From contig JAQGGV010000036.1 of the NCBI GenBank assembly GCA_028289185.1, forward strand, positions 1 through 34,269: a DNA stretch of 34,269 nt. The letters are read 5' to 3'. Under the pieces are notes generated by a model. The model had not been told where the DNA came from. It ran no database searches and saw only the letters and a list, made by a program, of their open reading frames with translations. Position numbers and translations under genes: made by a program. The DNA is from Candidatus Saccharimonadota bacterium (GTDB lineage Bacteria; Patescibacteriota; Saccharimonadia; Saccharimonadales; Saccharimonadaceae). Below are positions 17,141 through 23,837 of this stretch, piece after piece. Each line of letters begins with the position of its first letter. Within the stretch, counting starts at the first letter, position 1.

Positions 17141-17602
17141 CTATGACGATTGCTGGGCGATAACGATGTGTCGGTCGCGACCTTCGCCCTCGGAAAAGGT
17201 CTGAATGTTTGGATATTCACTGGCAACGTGATGAACAATCCGACGGTCAGCGGCATTGATATGGACGATTTTTGAATCGCCAGTCTTCAGGACTTCCTCG
17301 ATCCATTCTTTGGCCTGCTTGGCGATTTTTTCTTCGCGCTGTTTTTTGTAGTCAGCAACGTCGATATTTACGCGAGTCAGTTCGGCATCCTTACCACGTA
17401 GTATGGTCGATACAATGTATTGCAAGCTACGGAGTGTCTCGGCATTTTTGCCGATCAACAGGCTATTGAGTTCCGTTGATGGCACACTCAGTTCGATGAC
17501 GTCTTCTTCTAGGCTCGCCTCAATTTCGACATTGACCTCAAAAAACGTCAGTAAATCCGCAAGGTATTTCTTGGCAAATTCGAGTGATTCGTTCGCGTTC
17601 AT
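17141..17602 (-). CDS. jag: Jag/KhpB-type KH and R3H domain RNA-binding protein
   Basis: A 153-residue protein. After a short acidic N-terminal part, residues ~45-85 form a KH-like domain with a LIGKNAETLRSLQYIVS loop, the equivalent of GxxG. Residues ~95-153 form an R3H domain with DRRIVHHVASE, where Arg and His lie in the expected spacing. It lacks the long Jag-N domain seen in Bacillus, so it is a short form. Jag/KhpB binds RNA and influences cell division and wall growth in Firmicutes. The gene follows yidC with a four-base ATGA overlap, the conserved rpmH-rnpA-yidC-jag order. Confidence 0.9.
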   Translation of the reverse strand: MNANESLEFAKKYLADLLTFFEVNVEIEASLEEDVIELSVPSTELNSLLIGKNAETLRSLQYIVSTILRGKDAELTRVNIDVADYKKQREEKIAKQAKEWIEEVLKTGDSKIVHINAADRRIVHHVASEYPNIQTFSEGEGRDRHIVIAQQSS

Positions 17603-18573
17603 CGCTTCCCCTTCTTACTGCGCTGTTTAGGCTTTGATGGGTTCGCGCCCTTCGCCACAATTCGCGTTACGGTTGCTTCCTGTGCCACGGCTGCGCGGGC
17701 TTGCGCCTTGGCAGTTGCCTTTTTAGGAGTAGCTTTTGGATGTTCGTCAGCAATTTCCTCAAGCTCAGTTTCGTCGTCGCGCAAAATGATTGATTGCTGG
17801 ATAACAGCAACGAGGGTTGAGGTCGCATAGTAGAGCGCAATTGCGCCTGGCAGACTGAGCATGATAAAGAGCATAAACAGTGGTAGAACATAGATCATTT
17901 TGCCCATGATGGCGTTGTTAATGTCGGACTGATCGGCATCTTTGCCGTTGGCTGCGTCGCTCAGGATGTCACGGAGCCGTCGTTGGCCAGTTGCTTGTGG
18001 CAACGTCTGTTTGCTTTGGATGAATTGGCCGATAGCCGCGACCAGTGCCAGCACGACCAGGATGCCGTTGACACCTGTTGCCGAAAACGCGTGTTGCGTT
18101 AGGTCAACAACACCTAGAAACTTTTCGTTAAATGCACTTGGGTGTTCGATGATGTGCTTGATTGGTCCGATGTTCTCGATGAAATCATAAGTCCATTTTG
18201 TCAGCTGATCACGATGCAGCGTAAAGATCTGGATAACAGAGTAGAGCGAAATAAAGATTGGCAACTGAATAATAAGGATACCAATTGATCGGAATGGGCT
18301 GACGCCGTGGCGCTTGTACAGCTCCATCATTTCAACACCCTGGGCTTGGCGATTACCCTTGGTGCGCTTCTTGATTTCCTCGAGTTCTGGCTGCAAGCGA
18401 CGCATTGCTTTTGTCTGGTGCAGCTGGCGTTTTACCAGTGGATACATGGCAAGTCGCAGAATAATCGTAAAGAGTACAATACTCAAACCAAAGTCGCCAC
18501 CTGGGATAACTGCGTATAGCAGCATCAACAAGTTGAACAAAGGCTGGACAATAAGCAGTTCAAAGATGTTCAC
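17599..18573 (-). CDS. yidC: Membrane protein insertase YidC/Oxa1
   Basis: A 324-residue short-form YidC without the large periplasmic domain of proteobacteria. It starts at GTG (18573). It has about five hydrophobic helices, the conserved cytoplasmic stretch MMELYKRHGVSPF and the hydrophilic groove region between helices. The C-terminal tail is long and rich in Lys and Ala (ending KPKQRSKKGKR), as in insertases that bind ribosomes. It inserts membrane proteins, alone or with SecYEG. It is preceded by its own candidate extended -10 and lies between rnpA and jag. Confidence 0.93.
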   Translation of the reverse strand: MNIFELLIVQPLFNLLMLLYAVIPGGDFGLSIVLFTIILRLAMYPLVKRQLHQTKAMRRLQPELEEIKKRTKGNRQAQGVEMMELYKRHGVSPFRSIGILIIQLPIFISLYSVIQIFTLHRDQLTKWTYDFIENIGPIKHIIEHPSAFNEKFLGVVDLTQHAFSATGVNGILVVLALVAAIGQFIQSKQTLPQATGQRRLRDILSDAANGKDADQSDINNAIMGKMIYVLPLFMLFIMLSLPGAIALYYATSTLVAVIQQSIILRDDETELEEIADEHPKATPKKATAKAQARAAVAQEATVTRIVAKGANPSKPKQRSKKGKR

Positions 18574-18619
18574 GTTTTGTTCTCACACTCCACTTCGTGG
18601 TCAAAAGTAATTTCACCCT

Positions 18620-18628
18620 ATAGTACCA
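18620..18628 (-). promoter_or_regulatory. Candidate extended -10 promoter of yidC
   Basis: TGG TACTAT on the minus strand lies between the rnpA stop (18637) and the yidC GTG. The predicted start near 18613 gives a leader of about 40 bases, which contains a small CCAC-GAA-GTGG hairpin. It would allow yidC-jag expression independent of rnpA. Confidence 0.35.
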
Positions 18629-18636
18629 CTTTTTGG

Positions 18637-18987
18637 CTATTTTTTATAGACGCCAGCAGATGCCAGAAGCTGTTTGACGCTATCTTCGAGCTCTTTTTGC
18701 GGTAGCGCAAACACCTCGGCCGAAAAGACCAGCAGGACAATATCGCTGTTTGGTTGAATCGTTGGCAGTTCCTGACGCACGATTTCATACAACCGGCGGC
18801 GAACACGATTGCGACCAACCGCAGCTTTGATTACCTTCTTGCTAATCACAACCGCGATGCGTGGTTCCTTGCGTTTGGGATGTGACGAATGTTTGAGCGT
18901 CAGCAAATGCGACCGCACAGCGTGGCCATGCGCATAGACATAGCGCAGGCTACCGTGGCCGTGAAATCGATTTTTGAACGGAATCAT
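18637..18987 (-). CDS. rnpA: Ribonuclease P protein component
   Basis: A 116-residue basic protein beginning MIPFKNRFHGHG at 18987. A longer frame to 19074 runs through the hairpin repeat and is not conserved. The family signature is clear: RIAVVISKKVIKAAVGRNRVRRRLYEIVR, with the RNR motif that contacts RNase P RNA. The protein assists the RNA subunit in maturing tRNA 5' ends. A TATACT box lies nine bases before the ATG, giving a near-leaderless promoter. It is separated from rpmH by 114 bases containing three hairpins, unlike the close rpmH-rnpA coupling in most bacteria. Confidence 0.93.
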   Translation of the reverse strand: MIPFKNRFHGHGSLRYVYAHGHAVRSHLLTLKHSSHPKRKEPRIAVVISKKVIKAAVGRNRVRRRLYEIVRQELPTIQPNSDIVLLVFSAEVFALPQKELEDSVKQLLASAGVYKK

Positions 18988-18996
18988 ATAACTAAT

Positions 18997-19002
18997 AGTA
19001 TA
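18997..19002 (-). promoter_or_regulatory. Candidate -10 element of rnpA with very short leader
   Basis: TATACT on the minus strand, ending nine bases before the rnpA ATG; the predicted start near 18990 leaves only about three untranslated bases. TG precedes the hexamer directly rather than with the usual one-base spacer. No Shine-Dalgarno sequence is visible. Confidence 0.45.
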
Positions 19003-19017
19003 CAGGGTACGCAAGAA

Positions 19018-19034
19018 GCCGTGCGTAGCACGGC
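19018..19034 (-). terminator. Hairpin between rpmH and rnpA
   Basis: GCCGTGC and GCACGGC form a perfect 7-bp stem with a 3-base loop. The minus strand continues TTCTTGCG, a weak T-rich tail. It may act with the adjacent double-hairpin element to stop rpmH transcripts. Confidence 0.45.
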
Positions 19035-19036
19035 CT

Positions 19037-19100
19037 TTAGGGGGTGGAGTTTCTTTCGTGGATTCACTCCACAAAAGAAACGGAGGGGCGAGCCCCTCCT
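19037..19100 (-). repeat. Double-hairpin repeat, copy B (downstream of rpmH)
   Basis: On the minus strand, right after the rpmH stop: the GGAGGGGC/GCCCCTCC hairpin (19082-19099), then a 13-bp stem (CCACAAAAGAAAC 19069-19081 with GTTTCTTTCGTGG 19049-19061, one G-U wobble on the minus-strand RNA, 7-base loop), then ACTCCACCCCCTAA. It matches copy A at 17076-17138 at both ends but has a different central stem. Both copies sit in the same orientation directly after a stop codon. Confidence 0.65.
19082..19099 (-). terminator. GC-rich hairpin, likely terminator of rpmH
   Basis: A perfect 8-bp inverted repeat (GGAGGGGC, two bases, GCCCCTCC) beginning two bases after the rpmH stop, followed on the minus strand by GTTTCTTTT, a reasonable T-rich tail. 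Confidence 0.6.
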
Positions 19101-19101
19101 A

Positions 19102-19239
19102 CTAAATACTCATTTGAGCGCGGCCCTTAAGTCGGCGGCGCTTAAGCACGGCACGACCAGCCTTGGTCGAAATACGCGCCCTGAAACCGTGCGTACGAGC
19201 ACGATGACGAGTGTGTGGTTGGTGTGTCCTTTTTGGCAT
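19102..19239 (-). CDS. rpmH: 50S ribosomal protein L34
   Basis: A 45-residue, very basic protein beginning [19 protein letters not shown], with the conserved T-H-G-F-R-A-R block, then [17 protein letters not shown], the L34 signature. It is a component of the large ribosomal subunit. The ATG at 19239 is preceded by AGGAAAG and by a -35/-10 pair that puts the transcript start within a few bases of the ATG. It stands at the classical position upstream of rnpA and divergent from dnaA. It appears to be a single-gene transcript, terminated by the adjacent hairpins. Confidence 0.95.
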   Translation of the reverse strand: MPKRTHQPHTRHRARTHGFRARISTKAGRAVLKRRRLKGRAQMSI

Positions 19240-19248
19240 AACTTTCCT

Positions 19249-19277
19249 ACTCTACCGTATTTTGTGCCATTTTGCAA
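19249..19277 (-). promoter_or_regulatory. rpmH promoter
   Basis: On the minus strand TTGCAA (19272-19277) is followed after 17 bases by TAGAGT (19249-19254). The predicted start near 19242 is about three bases before the rpmH ATG, so the AGGAAAG in between would be largely untranscribed. Confidence 0.45.
19252..19273. repeat. Direct repeat, copy 1 (CTACCGTATTT...CCATTT)
   Basis: AC(T/C)CTACCGTATTT, then 3-4 different bases, then CCATTT, also found at 19492-19511. This copy covers the rpmH -10. It is a possible shared operator. Confidence 0.5.
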
Positions 19278-19282
19278 GGGGT

Positions 19283-19405
19283 GGAACCTCGTTTAATACT
19301 TCCTAAGCCTCCGTGAAGCGACTGTAGCCCGAGAACATCCTGACCAAAACAAAGATGCTCCCGGAGCGGAAGGGAGGAGGGCGATGAAAGTATTGAACCA
19401 GGTCC
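19283..19405. other. Long imperfect palindrome in the origin region
   Basis: The outer arms are 19283-19301 and 19388-19405 (AATACTT pairs with AAGTATT, GTT with AAC, ACCT with AGGT, with two single mismatches). An inner 11-bp stem joins 19329-19339 to 19354-19364; its two mismatches become G-U wobbles if the minus strand is transcribed. CCTCC/GGAGG can pair between them. It could be a structured RNA gene on the minus strand or a cruciform element of the origin. I found no match to SRP RNA, tmRNA or RNase P RNA landmarks. Confidence 0.5.
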
Positions 19406-19409
19406 AGAG

Positions 19410-19471
19410 TTATCCACGGAACTTGAACCTTTATCCACACATTAATAGATGAGGGACATAATTGTGGATAA
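19410..19471. promoter_or_regulatory. DnaA-box cluster upstream of dnaA
   Basis: TTATCCACG (19410-19418, plus), TTATCCACA (19431-19439, plus, perfect consensus) and TGTGGATAA (19463-19471, perfect consensus on the minus strand). A fourth, weaker box, TGTGGAAAA, is at 19517-19525. These are binding sites for DnaA in replication initiation. Confidence 0.85.
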
Positions 19472-19491
19472 CTCGCCTCTCTATTAGGACC

Positions 19492-19511
19492 CTACCGTAT
19501 TTACACCATTT
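19492..19511. repeat. Direct repeat, copy 2 (CTACCGTATTT...CCATTT)
   Basis: Second copy of the repeat at 19252-19273. It ends five bases before the -35 of the predicted dnaA promoter, so both divergent promoters carry one copy. Confidence 0.5.
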
Positions 19512-19515
19512 GGAG

Positions 19516-19544
19516 TTGTGGAAAACTGCCGGCTGACCTATAGT
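19516..19544 (+). promoter_or_regulatory. dnaA promoter overlapping a DnaA-box-like site
   Basis: TTGTGG (19516-19521) and TATAGT (19539-19544) are spaced by 17 bases. The -35 overlaps TGTGGAAAA (19517-19525), a weak DnaA box on the minus strand, which would allow autorepression. The leader is about 53 bases and ends with a GAGGGGGA ribosome binding site before the GTG at 19604. Confidence 0.55.
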
Positions 19545-19603
19545 AGAAGGTATTACCGTTGCATATATGTGACACACAATAACTATCCAAGTGAGGGGGA
19601 AGC

Positions 19604-20947
19604 GTGCAGCATTCTTTATGGCAAAGTGTTTTAGGGGAAATTGAACTGACAATTCCTCACTCCACCTTTATCACTTGGTTCAAGAATACTGAGCTTGTCG
19701 AATCAACCGACGAACTCGTCACGATTGCCGTACCGAATATTTTTGCCGTTCGTCAGTTCCAGGTAAAATTTACCGAGCAAATCAAAGAAGTTCTGGCTAA
19801 AAATGGCGTCGAGCCAGCCAAAATTGAATATATCGTCAAAACCGCCAGCAAGCGCTCGGTCATGAGTCGCGAAACAACCGTCAATTCTCCACTAGCCGAT
19901 CGCCCAAGTATGCGCACGCCACTGGCGCCAATCGGTAGTCTGAATCCTCGCTACACATTCAGTAACTTTATTGTTGGGTCGAGTAATGACCTTGCCTACA
20001 CCGCCTGCCAAGCCGTTGCGCAGTATCCAGGTATTAAATACAATCCTCTCTTTCTCTATGGCGGCGTTGGTTTAGGCAAAACTCACCTAGCTCAAGCAGT
20101 TGGTAATGAAATTATGAAAAACCAGCCAGACGCGCATGTGACCTATATAAGTAGCGAGACATTTGTAAAGGAATTCTTGGATAGTATTCGTTTCAAGAAA
20201 AAGGGTTTTTCGGACAAATACCGCAATGTTGATGTACTGATTATCGACGACATGCAGTTTATCGCCAACAAGGAAAAGACTCAGGAAGAATTCTTCCACA
20301 CCTTTAATGCACTACACCAGAACAACAAACAGATTATCATCACCAGCGATAAACCACCTCGTAGTATCCCTACCCTGACCGAACGTCTACGAAGTCGCTT
20401 TGAGATGGGTATGTCGATCGACATCCAAATGCCAGACTTTGAAACTCGCTGTGCCATCATTGAGGCCAAGGCGGCATTATCAGGTGTTGAGCTTGACCGT
20501 GATACGGTTGAATACCTCGCAAATAACATCAAGACGAACATCCGTGAACTTGAAGGTGCACTTAATCAACTCCTGGCTTATGCCGAGATGCGATCGATTA
20601 CTCCTGACATTACAACGGCTGAGGGATTGCTAGGTAATGTCCGTCGGACTCGCCCACAACATGTGTCCGCTAAACAAATCATCGACAAAACTGCCAAGTA
20701 CTTCTCACTCTCTATAGCAGAGATTTGTAGTGCACAGCGTGACAAGCACATCGTGACGCCTCGTCAGATCGCTATGTACCTGCTTCGAAGTGAGTTACAC
20801 CTCAGCTTTCCTAAGATTGCGATGGAACTTGGCCGCAAAGACCATACAACAGCTATTCACTCCGTCGAAAAGATTGAGAAATCAATCAAACTAGACTTTG
20901 TCATCCGCGAACAAGTGGCGGAAATTCGGGAGCGACTCTATGCCTAA
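19604..20947 (+). CDS. dnaA: Chromosomal replication initiator protein DnaA
   Basis: A 447-residue protein starting at GTG with GAGGGGGA just upstream. Domain I is at the N terminus (HSLWQSVLGEIELTIPHSTFITWF). The AAA+ domain begins NPRYTFSNFIVGSSNDLAY, with Walker A GGVGLGKTHLA near residue 152 and Walker B VLIIDDMQFIANK. Domain IV carries the DnaA signature in RKDHTTAIHSVEKI, which contacts the DnaA box. It binds the boxes on both sides of its own gene to open the origin. The linker between domains I and III is short. All key motifs are intact. Confidence 0.97.
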   Translation: MQHSLWQSVLGEIELTIPHSTFITWFKNTELVESTDELVTIAVPNIFAVRQFQVKFTEQIKEVLAKNGVEPAKIEYIVKTASKRSVMSRETTVNSPLADRPSMRTPLAPIGSLNPRYTFSNFIVGSSNDLAYTACQAVAQYPGIKYNPLFLYGGVGLGKTHLAQAVGNEIMKNQPDAHVTYISSETFVKEFLDSIRFKKKGFSDKYRNVDVLIIDDMQFIANKEKTQEEFFHTFNALHQNNKQIIITSDKPPRSIPTLTERLRSRFEMGMSIDIQMPDFETRCAIIEAKAALSGVELDRDTVEYLANNIKTNIRELEGALNQLLAYAEMRSITPDITTAEGLLGNVRRTRPQHVSAKQIIDKTAKYFSLSIAEICSAQRDKHIVTPRQIAMYLLRSELHLSFPKIAMELGRKDHTTAIHSVEKIEKSIKLDFVIREQVAEIRERLYA

Positions 20948-21225
20948 TACACTACTCAGAGCATGGGGAAAACCTGTGCCTTTGCGTCGAAGAACCAGTC
21001 CATTACCTGTCAACGATCATCCACAGTTAGCCAAATCGCACAGAAAACGAACCGACCAAGCAGTGTACAAGTACCGATACCTCCCCATATTTAACCCTCT
21101 TTCCACACACAGCTTTCCACACATCCAAACAGCAATTTTACATCCGTCACACAAACACTTATTCACACTTTCCACATAGCCTACTAATACAACGACAAAT
21201 TTATAAATCAAGAAAGGTAATAACA
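20948..21225. other. oriC: dnaA-dnaN intergenic region, second part of the predicted origin
   Basis: This 278-base gap has no supportable gene. Its 3' half is rich in DnaA-box-like sequences on the plus strand. It ends in an A+T-rich stretch (about 21181-21215) before the dnaN ribosome binding site (AGAAAGG). The arrangement resembles the bipartite origin of Bacillus subtilis, where the unwinding site lies after dnaA. Confidence 0.7.
21017..21189 (+). promoter_or_regulatory. DnaA-box cluster with candidate DnaA-trio
   Basis: Box-like sites are TCATCCACA (21017-21025), TTTCCACAC (21100-21108 and 21114-21122), TTATTCACA (21159-21167) and TTTCCACAT (21169-21177), all in the same orientation. 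Three bases after the last box comes CTA CTA ATA (21181-21189), whose complement reads GAT-GAT-TAT 3' to 5', resembling the DnaA-trio that guides strand opening in Bacillus. The trio call is tentative. Confidence 0.6.
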
Positions 21226-22329
21226 ATGGAACTTTCCGTCACACAAGAAAATCTTGCTCGGGCACTGGGTGCGGCGTCGCGCGTGGCAAGTTCCAAAACC
21301 CAACTCCCAATACTCAGTAATATCCTACTGCGGACCGACGAACATCGTTTAATGGTTGCAGCAACAAATCTGGAGATTGCATCAACCCACCATATTGGTG
21401 CCAAGATTATTAACGAAGGTGCAATTACTGTTCCTGCACGTTTGATTACTGAATTTGTAACCAGCCTACCTAAAACAGCCGTTACTTTGAAAGTTACCGA
21501 CAATAAACTTCACATCACCGCCGATGGATATAATTCAACAATTAACGGTATCTTGGCCGATGAATTCCCTGAACTCCCAACAATCAATGACAAAACAGCG
21601 GTTAGTTACGCAATTGATACGTCCCTATTAAAACAATCAATTGGGCAAACGATACTAACAGCAAGCAATGACGCGACTCGCCCAGTCCTCACTGGTGTAT
21701 ATTGGCATTCACATAATGGATCACTTTACTTGGCGGCAACTGATGGTTATCGATTGTCAGAGAAAAAACTCATCCCAACAAAGAGTGAAGTGTCGGCGAT
21801 TATCCCAACGACAAGCCTCCAGGAGGTTCTACGTATCCTGAACGAAGACATTAATGAGGTTGAAGTATTATTTGACGAGTCACAGGTTCGTTTCCGTCTG
21901 AATGATGCCGAACTCACGAGTCGATTAATCGATGGTAATTTCCCGGACTATCGTCAACTTATTCCAGCTTCGTCTGAATCGGTTGTTCAGATTCCCCGCG
22001 CTGACTTTGCGCAAATCACGAAGGTCGCCGGATTGTTCGCCCGTGAATCAGGTGGCAGCGTCACAGTGACAGCCGACGCCGAAAAAGACCAACTATCACT
22101 CCACTCTGTTGCCAGTGAACTTGGTGAAAACACCTCCGAAGCTGCTGCCGAAGTAACCGCCGATGGCCAAGTAACACTCAATTCTCGCTACCTAACGGAG
22201 GCGTTAAATGTCATCGACGGCGAAACGGTCACCTTCCGCTTTAGTGGCAAACTATCCCCCTGTGTTTTGTCTGCAACCGACGGCAAAACGACCGATTACC
22301 AGCACATCATCATGCCTCTAAAGAGTTAG
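21226..22329 (+). CDS. dnaN: DNA polymerase III beta subunit (sliding clamp)
   Basis: A 367-residue protein of normal clamp length with the three-fold repeated clamp domains. The N terminus ELSVTQENLARALGAASRV, then PILSNILLRTDEHRLMVAATNLEI, and the C-terminal LSPCVLSATDGKTTDYQHIIMPLK are typical. It tethers the replicative polymerase to DNA. The start has AGAAAGG upstream. The gene is followed after one base by recF, giving the usual dnaA-dnaN-recF order. Confidence 0.97.
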   Translation: MELSVTQENLARALGAASRVASSKTQLPILSNILLRTDEHRLMVAATNLEIASTHHIGAKIINEGAITVPARLITEFVTSLPKTAVTLKVTDNKLHITADGYNSTINGILADEFPELPTINDKTAVSYAIDTSLLKQSIGQTILTASNDATRPVLTGVYWHSHNGSLYLAATDGYRLSEKKLIPTKSEVSAIIPTTSLQEVLRILNEDINEVEVLFDESQVRFRLNDAELTSRLIDGNFPDYRQLIPASSESVVQIPRADFAQITKVAGLFARESGGSVTVTADAEKDQLSLHSVASELGENTSEAAAEVTADGQVTLNSRYLTEALNVIDGETVTFRFSGKLSPCVLSATDGKTTDYQHIIMPLKS

Positions 22330-22330
22330 T

Positions 22331-23365
22331 ATGATCATACAGTCACTGTCTGTTGAAAACTTTCGTTCACATAAGAAATTTTCACGCTCACTATCAGATA
22401 CAGTGACGGTTATTACAGGCCCAAATGGTAGTGGTAAAACATCGCTTATCGAGGCAATTATGGTTGCACTCGGCGGCAAGTCGTTCAAGGGAACGGATAG
22501 TGAATTACTTCGTCGCGGAGCTGACTGGTGGCGCGTAGATGTGAAGTTGGATAACCAGGACCGAACAGTGAAATATCAGCCGGATGCGCCCAAGAAAAAA
22601 CAATTCATCGTCGATGACAAAGCAAATATTCGTTTACCAACCACGTCGCGCTATCCAATTGTCTTGTTTGAACCGGAGGACCTTCGTCTATTGCATGGTT
22701 CCCCGTCGCGTCGTCGGCAGTTTATAGACCGGTTTGCGGCAGAATTGATACCTGATTACGGAAAGGTCGTCCGGCGCTATGAGCGGGCTCTGCTGCAGCG
22801 CAACAAGCTACTAAAGCGTCGGGTTGCAACCGACGAACTATTCGCCTGGAATGTTAGTCTGGCAAAATACGGTGCGCAAATGATTGATATGCGTGTGCGC
22901 CTCATTGAGCGTTTAAATGCTGGGCTGCAACCAACCTATAACACGATCGCCCAAACAAGGGATGTTGTGTCGCTACACTATTCCCATACGGTTATTGACC
23001 ATACGGAACAGAAATTATTATCAGAACTTGAGGCGCGGACTGAACGTGATCAAATCCTGGGCTTTACTAGTATCGGTCCACACCGACACGACGTGTTATT
23101 TCGATTCAACGATGCACCGGCGATTGGGTCGGCGTCGCGTGGTGAAGTTCGTACGATTATTTTGGCACTCAAATTCCTGGAGGTGGACATTGTTCAGCAG
23201 GTCACCGATCAGCCGCCAATTGTGCTGCTTGATGACGTCCTGAGTGAACTTGATGACAAACGTCAGTCACACTTGGCGACGAAATTCCAAAACCACCAAA
23301 TCATTATGACCAGCACTAACCCACCGGAGGTTCTGGGAAGCGCAAAAGTTATACGTTTGCGCTAG
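22331..23365 (+). CDS. recF: DNA replication and repair protein RecF
   Basis: A 344-residue SMC-like ATPase. It has ENFRSHKKF, Walker A GPNGSGKTS near residue 35, the family motif IGPHRHD, RGEVRTIILALK and Walker B PPIVLLDDVLSELDDKR. It helps load RecA at gapped DNA. The ATG lies one base after the dnaN stop, indicating cotranscription. The last 17 bases overlap, tail to tail, the 3' end of the minus-strand gene at 23349. Confidence 0.95.
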   Translation: MIIQSLSVENFRSHKKFSRSLSDTVTVITGPNGSGKTSLIEAIMVALGGKSFKGTDSELLRRGADWWRVDVKLDNQDRTVKYQPDAPKKKQFIVDDKANIRLPTTSRYPIVLFEPEDLRLLHGSPSRRRQFIDRFAAELIPDYGKVVRRYERALLQRNKLLKRRVATDELFAWNVSLAKYGAQMIDMRVRLIERLNAGLQPTYNTIAQTRDVVSLHYSHTVIDHTEQKLLSELEARTERDQILGFTSIGPHRHDVLFRFNDAPAIGSASRGEVRTIILALKFLEVDIVQQVTDQPPIVLLDDVLSELDDKRQSHLATKFQNHQIIMTSTNPPEVLGSAKVIRLR

Positions 23366-23837
23366 CGGCGGGGGTCGCATCGTCGCCCGGCAAGCTAATC
23401 GCTTTATTGATTTCATCTAGGATGGATTCTGGTACGTCAGGAAATTCAACGGTTGAAAGAAGTGGACGAGGTGGCAACGTGCGGAGTATCCATATCCCCT
23501 GCTTTTTTTGCATGAGGACGCGCAGCGTATCGCGATTTAATGAATCGGTTCCCTTGTACGAAAGGGTTGTGCCATACCACTGACCCTGGTCAAATAACTG
23601 ACCCTGATTAATTAAGTAGTTAGTCTCAACCAATGGGTAACTTGCGGTTAGGACGCTGGTGATTGTTGGTTGCTCGGCTTTTAGTTCTGCCGCTAGTTCA
23701 GTTTTGCTGATTGGCTGAACGGTGGCGACGGGCTTTGGGATAGGTTTGGGAGCGGTCGCTGCGCCATAGGCAACCGAACCAGCGCCAATGATAATCGCCG
23801 TGGTAACGATTAGGATGAATTTTAGTCGATCGCTCAC
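23349..23837 (-). CDS. Small membrane-anchored extracytoplasmic protein, unknown function
   Basis: A 162-residue protein starting at GTG, with a four-base GTGA overlap with the previous stop. Residues ~5-28 form one membrane helix, followed by a Pro-rich linker and a ~110-residue soluble domain with a helix then mixed beta strands (QGQWYGTTLSYKGT, GIWILRTLPP). I recognise no family. A small single-helix protein with a similar plan (helix, linker, compact domain, FP and LPD-like endings) is encoded at 33023 in the second wall cassette. It is the last gene of the four-gene minus-strand set and probably works with the hydrolases there. Confidence 0.75.
   Translation of the reverse strand: MSDRLKFILIVTTAIIIGAGSVAYGAATAPKPIPKPVATVQPISKTELAAELKAEQPTITSVLTASYPLVETNYLINQGQLFDQGQWYGTTLSYKGTDSLNRDTLRVLMQKKQGIWILRTLPPRPLLSTVEFPDVPESILDEINKAISLPGDDATPAASANV

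Larger units (their letters stand above)
19240..19603. other. oriC: rpmH-dnaA intergenic region, part of the predicted replication origin
   Basis: This 364-base gap holds no gene I can support. It contains the divergent rpmH and dnaA promoters, four DnaA-box-like sequences, a 123-base imperfect palindrome (19283-19405), and a 14-base direct repeat (19252 and 19492). Its location between rpmH and dnaA is the standard bacterial origin position. A second DnaA-box cluster lies beyond dnaA, so the origin may be bipartite. Confidence 0.75.

Noticed and set aside
18988-19074. N-terminal extension of rnpA
   Set aside because: It would be translated from the double-hairpin element and lies upstream of the TATACT box; family proteins start near the ATG at 18987.
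19302-19380. SRP RNA, tmRNA or RNase P RNA in the origin palindrome
   Set aside because: GGTCAGG occurs on the minus strand, but the accompanying SRP tetraloop and GGAAGCAGCC block are missing, and the segment is too short for tmRNA or RNase P RNA.
19247-19438. 63-residue minus-strand reading frame between rpmH and dnaA
   Set aside because: It runs through the palindrome and DnaA boxes, has low-complexity composition and no ribosome binding site; structure explains the region better.
20898-21179. 93-residue plus-strand frame overlapping the dnaA end and the dnaA-dnaN gap
   Set aside because: Composition is dominated by the DnaA-box repeats (His/Pro/Ser rich) and it lacks any family signature; it overlaps dnaA.
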